From: Candidatus Nanohalarchaeota archaeon
GTDB taxonomy: Archaea > Nanohalarchaeota > Nanosalinia > Nanosalinales > JAFCCC01
Direction of reading: 5' to 3'
NCBI GenBank assembly: GCA_017610385.1
Contig: JAFCCC010000016.1
Span: 1 to 8,445 of the forward strand
DNA length: 8,445 bases
The translations under genes were made by a program, and so were the position numbers. Below the pieces are notes generated by a model. The model made no database searches and had not been told where the DNA came from. It saw nothing but the letters and a program-made list of their open reading frames with translations. Positions 1 to 5,305 of the stretch are shown piece after piece; the first letter of the stretch is position 1, and every line of letters begins with the position of its first letter.

Positions 1-1
1 T

Positions 2-1387
2 TTACTCAAAACATTTCTCAACATGATTTTTAAATGCTGCCTCAATAACGTATTTTTTGCCGCAAGTAGGACAAATAAATTCCTTTTTCGGTTTTTTCTC
101 GTCTTTTCTCTCTTTTGTTTTTTTAGTTTCCTGTGAACTTCTTAATTTAACAACACCGTATGAAACCGGGTTTTTAATGCTTTTACACAGACTATCTGGC
201 TCACATATTAATAAATCACTATAATAACCCTCTGCAAAACAATTTGGTGGAGCAATGGATTTATTTTGCCTTTTTTGCCAACTTAACTGCGCTCTAATAT
301 ATCCATCACGCAAAGGTTGTTGATTCTTTTCATTCCATTTAATTACAATATTCTCAATTTCCGCAAAAGAATAATTCGCGCTCCTTAAAAAATTAAGCAA
401 AATAAATAAACCTCTCTTTCGACCATCTTCTAAACCATTCTTTAACAAATTTTTAATACAAGGAGGGAAAAACACTTCTGGAATTTTTCCTTTCAGTACT
501 TCATAAGCTTTTCTTTCACCAGTTTCTTCTATTTCAAGTTTTTTATTAGTTTTAGCATGCCAATCCAACGCCTGAACAACCAAACCTAGAGCTTCCCCTT
601 TTTCATAAGTTTCCAAAAAACCAGTTTCAAAAGTAACATTTTCTGGCTTTGCCATTTCCATTGTGAACTTTTTCAATTGCTCTATTGTTAAAGGAATAGA
701 AACTAACCAAGTTTTTTCGTTTAGTGAATACGGCATTCTAAATAAGTGACGAGAACTCCAATTGTTTTCTGGGTTTGTCACCTTAAACGGAAGCTGCTTG
801 TGACCTTTTTTCCAATCCATTTCAAAGAATTTTTCAGCTTTTTCAGGATCGATGTCATAAAACTTGTCATAAAGACCGTTCTTTTCAATATAATCTCGTA
901 AGTAAGAAACAATTATTCTATGAAGTTGTGGATACCATCGTTCGATTCCCTTTCCATGAATGGTCTCAGGCAATGCATTTCTATGAACAGCTACATGAAA
1001 GCCTCGGCTTCCTGAAAACTTAATTGAAATATTTTTAATTCCATGATCTTGCAAAGCTTTCACAAATAATTCTGCGGTAACTTTACCATACTCAATGCCA
1101 ATATCTGAATCAATATCAATAACCAAATCCCACCCAAGTCTCAAGGAAGATTTGTCTTTCACATTATCAATTAACAAAGGATTCCTCCAAACTTCAACAG
1201 AACCATGAAATGATGTTGCTCCATTATTCACCCACAATAAAAAATCCCCTGGAAAATTAACTATACTAGGCCGCTTACCAAAGCCTTCGCCATAACGAGG
1301 AACAACTTCACGATGTTTAGAAAGCTCTAAAATCTTTTCAACTAATTTTTCCTGAGAATAAAACTTTTTGATTTCAAAGCGATCCAT
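2..1387 (-). CDS. priS: Single-chain DNA primase: PriS catalytic domain + PriL-type Fe-S domain + C-terminal zinc finger
   Basis: Synthesises RNA/DNA primers for replication. The 461-aa chain has three parts. Residues 1-240 are the archaeo-eukaryotic primase catalytic fold: metal-binding DID at 91-93, SGSRGFH at 125-131, and RMPYSL at 217-222, matching the family's RLPGSLH segment. Residues 303-412 resemble the PriL C-terminal 4Fe-4S domain: PPC at 308-310, then C383, C395 and C401, with helical GLFILLNFL between. Residues 437-460 form a C2HC zinc finger (C439, C442, H455, C459) after a Lys/Glu-rich tether (about 418-436). The first cysteine is C310, so the zinc knuckle of ordinary PriS is missing. 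A PriS-PriL single chain is known from Nanoarchaeum equitans; the PriL N-terminal domain is not recognisable here. The third catalytic Asp is not at its expected place. The gene is last in the minus-strand replication operon and also has its own TATA-like box about 25 nt upstream. Complete gene; stop at 2-4. Confidence 0.93.
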   Translation of the reverse strand: MDRFEIKKFYSQEKLVEKILELSKHREVVPRYGEGFGKRPSIVNFPGDFLLWVNNGATSFHGSVEVWRNPLLIDNVKDKSSLRLGWDLVIDIDSDIGIEYGKVTAELFVKALQDHGIKNISIKFSGSRGFHVAVHRNALPETIHGKGIERWYPQLHRIIVSYLRDYIEKNGLYDKFYDIDPEKAEKFFEMDWKKGHKQLPFKVTNPENNWSSRHLFRMPYSLNEKTWLVSIPLTIEQLKKFTMEMAKPENVTFETGFLETYEKGEALGLVVQALDWHAKTNKKLEIEETGERKAYEVLKGKIPEVFFPPCIKNLLKNGLEDGRKRGLFILLNFLRSANYSFAEIENIVIKWNEKNQQPLRDGYIRAQLSWQKRQNKSIAPPNCFAEGYYSDLLICEPDSLCKSIKNPVSYGVVKLRSSQETKKTKERKDEKKPKKEFICPTCGKKYVIEAAFKNHVEKCFE

Positions 1388-1407
1388 AAACTCTAATTAG
1401 AATTTAA

Positions 1408-1415
1408 GTTTTAAA
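1408..1415 (-). promoter_or_regulatory. TATA-like box for the primase gene
   Basis: Read on the minus strand this is TTTAAAAC, centred about 25 nt before the primase ATG at 1387. That is the archaeal TATA-to-start distance and implies a leaderless primase mRNA. The 43-nt gap here is the only real gap in the minus-strand operon, so the primase may be expressed both from this site and by read-through. Inferred from spacing and sequence only. Confidence 0.45.
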
Positions 1416-1430
1416 TTTGATTATGGGTTT

Positions 1431-1676
1431 TTATAGAAAGCCATCAATAACACATATTCCACCCAAAGCAACTGCAACGTATTTTGATAAATCTAATATA
1501 GCTCCTCCTGCAGTCACACCTGTTTGAGCAAGAAGAGACCAACCAACTTCGCGAGATAAATCTTCAAAAAGATTAGAAAAACCATAAGGAGAAACTAAAA
1601 CACGGGCGACTCCTTTAATTGCCTCTAAACTAGGATCATAGTTTGATTTTCTTGAATCATATGGTTCCCAGTTCAT
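1431..1676 (-). CDS. Small hypothetical protein with C-terminal hydrophobic segment
   Basis: I do not recognise this 81-aa protein. It has a polar, aromatic N-terminus (MNWEPYDSRKSNYDP), an amphipathic middle (about 16-45) and a mostly non-polar Gly/Ala/Val-rich C-terminus (about 47-80). That last part includes VAVALGGICVIDGFL and could be a weak membrane helix, broken by charged residues in LDLSKY. The start is set by GGAGAG (minus strand, in 1682-1687) about 5 nt before the ATG, lying inside the last codons of the PCNA gene. Only 2 nt separate the two genes, so they are very probably translated from one message. The place between clamp and primase suggests a link to replication or a replication-membrane contact, but nothing in the sequence proves it. 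That it is a true gene rests on the Shine-Dalgarno site and tight packing. Confidence 0.65.
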   Translation of the reverse strand: MNWEPYDSRKSNYDPSLEAIKGVARVLVSPYGFSNLFEDLSREVGWSLLAQTGVTAGGAILDLSKYVAVALGGICVIDGFL

Positions 1677-1678
1677 TT

Positions 1679-2425
1679 TTACTCTCCTTCGATTCTTGGA
1701 GCCAAAATAAAGCTTAATTGCAATTTGTCAGGAACTTTGAACTCTAATCTTAATGGAAAATTATTTCCCAAATTTAATCTTACAGTATCACTTAATTTCT
1801 CTGCTTTAATCATTTTGTTTAAATAATCTAAAGAAAACATGGATTTGGATGCTTCTCCTTGGATATCAAGAATTTCGTCAGTTCCTTTTTGTAAAATAAA
1901 CTTGGTTTTTGAAGAATCACCTTCTGCTTCTAATGTAATTTTTTCAGAATCTGCACTGAGAGATAATGCATCACCAACAATAGACGCATCTCCAATACCC
2001 CTACTTAAAGATTTTGTCTTGATATCTGCGTAAATCTTAAAAGTTAACTGATCTGTTGCAGGAACATCTTCTTGATCAATTTTTAATAAAGGCAAAGAAA
2101 ATGTTCTAATTGCTGATCCTTTAAGAGTTATTGTAAACGAATTTTCCTCTAAGCTTAAAAAAACTTGGTCTTGAACACTAGCTCGCCTCAAAATAGAATT
2201 TAATCGCTCAATACTTAGTCCAATTTGCTCCTCTTTTTCAAATTCAAAAGATTTAAAGGCCTTTTTAGATAATTTAAAATCAACTAGTGCTACCATTGCA
2301 GGATCTGCAGCAATTAGCTCTAATCCACTTTCTTTAACATTAAATAAGCCTTCACTTATTAAATTGGATATTGCTTGGATTGAATCCTTAAGAACAGATA
2401 TATCTTCTAATTCAGCTTTAAACAT
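1679..2425 (-). CDS. pcn: PCNA, DNA polymerase sliding clamp
   Basis: Ring-forming processivity clamp that tethers DNA polymerase, Fen1, ligase and RFC to DNA. At 248 aa it has the usual archaeal PCNA length. Diagnostic segments are LELIAADPAMVALVDFKL (about 35-52; family form LDPxxVAMVxLxL), the interdomain connector around LPLLKIDQEDVP (about 112-123) and the C-terminal LSFILAPRIE (family LxFxLAPRIE), which carries the docking surface for PIP-box partners. The start has a GGTGA Shine-Dalgarno site (minus strand, 2432-2436) overlapping the stop codon of the upstream OB-fold gene, 10 nt from it, indicating translational coupling. It is the only clamp gene in the window, so a homotrimer is the simple expectation. 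Nothing looks truncated or altered. Confidence 0.97.
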   Translation of the reverse strand: MFKAELEDISVLKDSIQAISNLISEGLFNVKESGLELIAADPAMVALVDFKLSKKAFKSFEFEKEEQIGLSIERLNSILRRASVQDQVFLSLEENSFTITLKGSAIRTFSLPLLKIDQEDVPATDQLTFKIYADIKTKSLSRGIGDASIVGDALSLSADSEKITLEAEGDSSKTKFILQKGTDEILDIQGEASKSMFSLDYLNKMIKAEKLSDTVRLNLGNNFPLRLEFKVPDKLQLSFILAPRIEGE

Positions 2426-2435
2426 GAGTATTCAC

Positions 2436-2762
2436 CTATAATGTTACATTAAATTTTTCTTTAATTTTACTATAGACCTCAAGATTTAAATTATTCATGT
2501 TTTGAATAAATTCTGCTTGAATCTCAAAACCTTCTGGTGATGGTAAAATTCTTCCATAAATTCTTAGAAGATCTTTAACATTTATAGAAACTAAATTTTG
2601 ATTGTCTACGAACACTTCAACAGATTTCGTTCCATCATCTAATATTATAGAATCTTCTTTTTTTTCAATAACTGTTCCTAAAACCCTCGCTCTAATGTCT
2701 TCATCAGCATTGATGTCTTTAATATTTTTAGATTTGGCGCTAGTTCTTTTAAATCTGTCCAT
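2436..2762 (-). CDS. Small OB-fold nucleic-acid-binding protein, RPA32/RPA14-like
   Basis: A 108-aa protein with one OB-fold. Residues about 21-90 show the order seen in RPA2-like and related anticodon-binding OB domains: RARVLGTVIEKKEDSIILDDGT (strands 1-2), SVEVFV (strand 3), then VKDLLRIYGRILPSPEGFEIQAEFI. The LDDGTKSVEVFV segment matches the (L/V)DDGTGxIEV hallmark of these folds. The basic N-terminus (KRTSAKSK) may contact DNA. The likely role is binding single-stranded DNA, or acting as a small partner subunit of RPA, at the fork. The single-OB size fits an accessory subunit better than a stand-alone RPA. It is first in the minus-strand operon, directly before PCNA, with a TATA-like box 26-27 nt before its ATG. 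The tRNA-binding OB family is an alternative, but context favours replication. Confidence 0.75.
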   Translation of the reverse strand: MDRFKRTSAKSKNIKDINADEDIRARVLGTVIEKKEDSIILDDGTKSVEVFVDNQNLVSINVKDLLRIYGRILPSPEGFEIQAEFIQNMNNLNLEVYSKIKEKFNVTL

Positions 2763-2784
2763 AATTTTTTTATTTGTTATTAAC

Positions 2785-2792
2785 GTTTAAAT
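2785..2792 (-). promoter_or_regulatory. TATA-like box for the OB-fold/PCNA/primase operon
   Basis: Minus-strand ATTTAAAC, centred 26-27 nt before the ATG at 2762. This predicts transcription starting at or next to the A of ATG. No Shine-Dalgarno site is seen in the A/T-rich stretch between, which supports a leaderless mRNA. Confidence 0.55.
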
Positions 2793-2877
2793 CTATGAAA
2801 CTCCGAGCGCTTGGATAACTGCCAAATCAATTTCGTCCCAGCTTTTTTTAAATTCGTTAATGAATGTCAGATACACA
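2793..2877. other. Core of the divergent intergenic region
   Basis: About 85 bp lie between the two divergent TATA-like boxes. The segment is visibly richer in G+C than the surrounding promoters and holds an imperfect 12-bp palindrome, CCGAGCGCTTGG (2803-2814), around a perfect AGCGCT core. On the minus strand there is a 25-codon open frame from a GTG near 2880, ending in TAG at about 2795. It has no Shine-Dalgarno site and no recognisable family. I see no tRNA or other structured RNA. It could be a regulatory region shared by both operons. Confidence 0.3.
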
Positions 2878-2885
2878 TTAAAAAT
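2878..2885 (+). promoter_or_regulatory. TATA-like box for the GINS gene
   Basis: TTAAAAAT centred about 25 nt before the GINS ATG at 2906. No Shine-Dalgarno-like purine run lies between box and start, so a leaderless or near-leaderless mRNA is likely. This box faces the one at 2785-2792, giving a divergent promoter pair for the two replication units. Confidence 0.45.
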
Positions 2886-2905
2886 TTCTTACAAATACTA
2901 AAAAT

Positions 2906-3862
2906 ATGGGGGAAAAAGATTCACGTAAAGTGCCGTTTAATGTTCTTACTTTTGAAGAACTCAGAACCGTTCAAAAACGGGGCCGAAATAATGATTCATT
3001 GCAAGAGTTGGGGCCAGAGTTCCTTGATCGTATTGCCAGGTATTTAAAATTAAAAAGATCTTTGGGGGATCGGTTAAGCAGTAAAGAATATGAAAACGCA
3101 GTAAGAGTAATCTCAGACATTTTAGAATTAAGAGAACGTAAGTTAATTAGACTAGCCGCGCTCGCAGCAAAAACAAAAATACCAATAAAAAATGTTTCAG
3201 ATAGTGAAAAAGAATTTTTAAAAAGCTTAAAGATGATTTTTGAAAAACACCATAAATTTGTAGACACGAAAATCGGAATTATTCGTGGTGCAGCCAACGA
3301 GCAAGAATTAAAAGAGCTTCAAGAAGAGAAACAACAATCTATTGAACAAAAAACTGAAGTTGAAAAAGATGCTATAAAAAAAGAGAATACGAATGAAACC
3401 GCGTCAGAGCTCATTGAAAATCAAATTAAAGAAAATACTGCTATTGAACCTATGAAAATAGAACCACTTTCAAATATACTAATAGAAAACACAGAAGAAG
3501 TACGACCTGAAAAAGAAATATTAAAAATCAAAACTACGCCGGTCTTACTAGAAAATAAAGAATCAGAAGAGCTTAATGAGATTCTATCTACAGAACAAAA
3601 TAAAAAAGAAATAGAAAATAAACAAATTCAACAGACAAAAGAAATTAAAAGTATAGAACAATCAACTTCAAAGGAAATATTAGAAAGTCAAATGCATAAA
3701 ATAAGAATAAAAAGTGCGGTTCCAAAGTTTTTGGGGGTTAATTTAGAAGTTTATGGTCCATTTAATAGCGGAGATGAAATAAATCTGCCTTTAAAAAATG
3801 CTGAAGTTCTGATTAATCAAGGAATTGCTGAGGTTATAAAAAGTCCAGTTTCCAGTGCATAA
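2906..3862 (+). CDS. gins51: GINS complex subunit, Gins51-like (A domain - long linker - B domain)
   Basis: Subunit of GINS, the complex that with Cdc45/GAN-type proteins and MCM forms the replicative helicase. Residues about 10-130 are the helical A domain: VPFNVLTFEELRTVQKR, then EYENAVRVISDILELRERKL and IRLAALAA, the family's E-x-n...R-x-x-K pattern. Residues about 266-312 are the small beta B domain: KFLGVNLEVYGPFNSGDEI, then LPLKNAEVLINQGIAEVI. The A-then-B order is that of Gins51 (Sld5/Psf1-like) proteins. Unusually, about 134 residues (131-264) of Glu/Lys/Asn/Ile-rich, low-complexity sequence separate the domains; archaeal Gins51 proteins are usually near 190 aa in total, so this 318-aa chain is much enlarged. 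The linker is probably disordered or coiled. No Gins23 gene is in the window, so a homotetramer is possible but unproven. The gene runs divergently from the PCNA/primase operon. Confidence 0.88.
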   Translation: MGEKDSRKVPFNVLTFEELRTVQKRGRNNDSLQELGPEFLDRIARYLKLKRSLGDRLSSKEYENAVRVISDILELRERKLIRLAALAAKTKIPIKNVSDSEKEFLKSLKMIFEKHHKFVDTKIGIIRGAANEQELKELQEEKQQSIEQKTEVEKDAIKKENTNETASELIENQIKENTAIEPMKIEPLSNILIENTEEVRPEKEILKIKTTPVLLENKESEELNEILSTEQNKKEIENKQIQQTKEIKSIEQSTSKEILESQMHKIRIKSAVPKFLGVNLEVYGPFNSGDEINLPLKNAEVLINQGIAEVIKSPVSSA

Positions 3863-3871
3863 AAAACAACA

Positions 3872-3879
3872 TTTAAAAA
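3872..3879 (+). promoter_or_regulatory. TATA-like box for the eL44-eS27-aIF2a-Nop10-PAC2 operon
   Basis: TTTAAAAA preceded by CAACA, lying in the 46-nt gap after the GINS gene. Its centre is about 33 nt from the eL44 ATG, so transcription would start near 3901 with a leader of only some 7 nt. GINS read-through could also supply these genes. Confidence 0.5.
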
Positions 3880-3908
3880 GCTTATTCTTAATTTAGGACT
3901 AGATCGAA

Positions 3909-4208
3909 ATGGTAAAATTAGCAAAAGAACAAAATAGATATTGCCCATACTGTAAAAAACACACATTACAGGTATTAAAAGAAGACAGCAAAGGCAAATC
4001 AAATGTATTAAACAAACGATTCAGGCATAGACAAGCGAATATTGAAAAAGGATACGGTTCGTTTCCATACGAAGACCCCTCTCATAGATCTAGAGGTAGA
4101 AAGAGTCCAACGTCAAAGAAAAGGAATTTTCACTATACTTGTAAAGAATGTGGTAAATCAAATAAACCCAGAGAAGCTATGCGGGCAGGTAAGCTCGAAA
4201 TTGCGTGA
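3909..4208 (+). CDS. rpl44e: 50S ribosomal protein eL44 (L44e)
   Basis: Zinc-binding large-subunit protein shared by archaea and eukaryotes, located near the tRNA exit site. At 99 aa it is a little longer than the usual 92-95. Two zinc knuckles are visible: CPYC (12-15) and CKEC (78-81). Between them is the very basic family core, with RFRHRQANIEKGYGSFPYE (about 38-56) and the GRKSPTSKK run (63-71). The C-terminus KPREAMRAGKLEIA also fits the family. It opens the plus-strand translation operon. The following eS27 gene begins 4 nt after its stop, and its GTGA-type Shine-Dalgarno site overlaps this stop, so the two are translationally coupled. Confidence 0.96.
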   Translation: MVKLAKEQNRYCPYCKKHTLQVLKEDSKGKSNVLNKRFRHRQANIEKGYGSFPYEDPSHRSRGRKSPTSKKRNFHYTCKECGKSNKPREAMRAGKLEIA

Positions 4209-4212
4209 TTTT

Positions 4213-4368
4213 ATGAGTAAATTTATTAGAGTTAAATGTAATAAATGCAATAACGAACAAATTTTGTTTGAAAAACTCTCAACAAACGTTGATTGTTTAG
4301 TTTGTAATGAAAAACTTGCACAAAGTACTGGTGGTAAAGCCAAAATTTTAGGGACGATTTTAAAATAA
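4213..4368 (+). CDS. rps27e: 30S ribosomal protein eS27 (S27e)
   Basis: Small zinc-finger protein of the 30S subunit, 51 aa here, near the short end of the archaeal range. The zinc ribbon is made by C9-x2-C12 (VKCNKC) and C28-x2-C31 (CLVC). The tail AQSTGGKAKI is the characteristic family ending. The frame stays open upstream to an ATG at 4042, but that longer reading would lie inside eL44 in another frame. The correct start is ATG 4213, because the family begins with this short basic segment (MSKFIRVKCN) and because GTGAT (4205-4209) lies just before it, over the eL44 stop. eL44 and eS27 are adjacent in very many archaea. Confidence 0.95.
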   Translation: MSKFIRVKCNKCNNEQILFEKLSTNVDCLVCNEKLAQSTGGKAKILGTILK

Positions 4369-4392
4369 TTTCTTTGCATTCCAGAGGATTAA

Positions 4393-5139
4393 ATGAAAAA
4401 ATATAGAGTATATCCAGAAAGAGGGGATTTGGTCGTTGTTAAAATTACAGAGGTTAATCCGCATAGTGTTTTTGTGAAATTAATTGAATATGAACAAGAT
4501 GGTTTAATCCATATTTCGGAAGTTTCTAGGAGATGGGTTCGTAATATCAGGAAACAGGTCCGAGTTGGAGAAGTTAAAGTAGCTTATGTATTAGGAGTTG
4601 ATGGACGATCTGTAAATCTTTCATTAAAAAGAGTAAATGAGGGACAAAAAAAATTAACACTAGAAGAATGGAATAAAGAAAAGAAGGCAGAAAAATTCTT
4701 AGAAAAACTTTCGAAAGAGATGCAAATTCCAATGGATGAATTATATGAAAATGTGGCATTCCCTTTCCAAAAAGAATTTGGAACTACATTTGATGGTTTT
4801 GAAACCGCATTAAAAGAACCAGAAAAGATTAATTCATTACTTGATAAAAAATATTCTCAAAAAGTAATAAACATAGCCAATCAACTTATTACCCTAAAAG
4901 AAGTTAAATTAGAATCTAAGGCAATTATTAGAATTCCAACACCCGCCGGAATTACTAAACTCAAAGAAATTTTGACAAGCGAAGAAAAAGTAAAAATTAG
5001 TTATATTTCTGCTCCAAGATATAAAATAGAGGTTTTTGCACCAGAGTATAAATCTGGAAAAGAAATAATGAAAACTAAAATAAACGAACTAAAGGAGAAA
5101 ATTGAAGCAGTTGGCGGATCTTTTTCAATAGAGGAATAA
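4393..5139 (+). CDS. eif2a: Translation initiation factor 2 subunit alpha (aIF2-alpha)
   Basis: Subunit of heterotrimeric aIF2, which brings initiator Met-tRNA to the small ribosomal subunit. Residues 8-80 are an S1-type OB domain: PERGDLVVVKITEVN, then GLIHISEVSRRWVRNI and VLGVDGRSVNLSLKRV. S45 in EVSRRW sits where eukaryotic eIF2-alpha has the regulatory phosphoserine 51. Residues about 90-165 are the helical domain, and about 170-248 the C-terminal alpha/beta domain that contacts the gamma subunit (IIRIPTPAGITKLKEIL; YKIEVFAPEYKSGKEIM). At 248 aa it is slightly shorter than the usual 260-275. The start is set by AGAGG (4383-4387) 5 nt before the ATG. It sits in the standard archaeal order eL44-eS27-aIF2a-Nop10. 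Confidence 0.96.
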   Translation: MKKYRVYPERGDLVVVKITEVNPHSVFVKLIEYEQDGLIHISEVSRRWVRNIRKQVRVGEVKVAYVLGVDGRSVNLSLKRVNEGQKKLTLEEWNKEKKAEKFLEKLSKEMQIPMDELYENVAFPFQKEFGTTFDGFETALKEPEKINSLLDKKYSQKVINIANQLITLKEVKLESKAIIRIPTPAGITKLKEILTSEEKVKISYISAPRYKIEVFAPEYKSGKEIMKTKINELKEKIEAVGGSFSIEE

Positions 5140-5140
5140 A

Positions 5141-5305
5141 ATGGGAAAGATTAAAAAGTGTGTTAAGTGTAATTTATATACTCTAAAAACAAAATGTGAT
5201 TTGTGTGGAATCGAGACTCAAAATGTTGTTCCCCCAAAATTTTCTCCAGAAGATAAATATGGAATCTATCGGAGAAAAATGAAAAAGAGGTTAGAATATG
5301 TCTGA
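5141..5305 (+). CDS. nop10: H/ACA RNP protein Nop10
   Basis: Small protein of H/ACA guide ribonucleoprotein; it bridges Cbf5 and L7Ae for RNA-guided pseudouridylation of rRNA. The 54-aa product (MGKIKKCVKC...KKRLEYV) has the archaeal zinc ribbon C7-x2-C10 and C19-x2-C22 with the family's YTLK between them. After it come VPPKFSPEDKYGIYRRKMKK (30-49), nearly the exact Nop10 signature that wraps Cbf5. A GAGG site 6 nt before the ATG lies inside the end of the aIF2-alpha gene, whose stop is 1 nt upstream. The last 8 nt overlap the next gene. Its short length makes it easy to miss in automated calling. Confidence 0.96.
   Translation: MGKIKKCVKCNLYTLKTKCDLCGIETQNVVPPKFSPEDKYGIYRRKMKKRLEYV

Noticed and set aside
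1376-2762. Primase and OB-fold protein both begin with MDRF
   Set aside because: The codons differ (cgc versus aga for Arg) and the similarity ends after four residues, so this is probably chance and not a duplicated leader.
2-2905. Replication origin near the primase/PCNA/GINS genes
   Set aside because: There is no orc1/cdc6 gene and no set of repeated origin-box sequences; a cluster of replication genes alone does not show an origin.
2811-3047. Plus-strand 78-codon frame across the divergent region and the GINS start
   Set aside because: It overlaps the GINS gene in another frame, shows no family features and has no ribosome site.
2971-3297. Minus-strand 108-codon frame within the GINS gene
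   Set aside because: It is antisense to the clearly conserved GINS A domain; its Phe/Ser/Leu-rich content is the mirror of Lys/Glu codons.
3416-3640. Tandem repeat array in the GINS linker
   Set aside because: The LIEN/LLEN pieces are short, unevenly spaced and not repeated at DNA level, so they do not form a real tandem repeat.
4042-4368. Longer reading of eS27 from ATG 4042 (108 aa)
   Set aside because: The first 57 residues lie inside eL44 in another frame and match no S27e sequence. ATG 4213 has a Shine-Dalgarno-like site and gives the normal family N-terminus.
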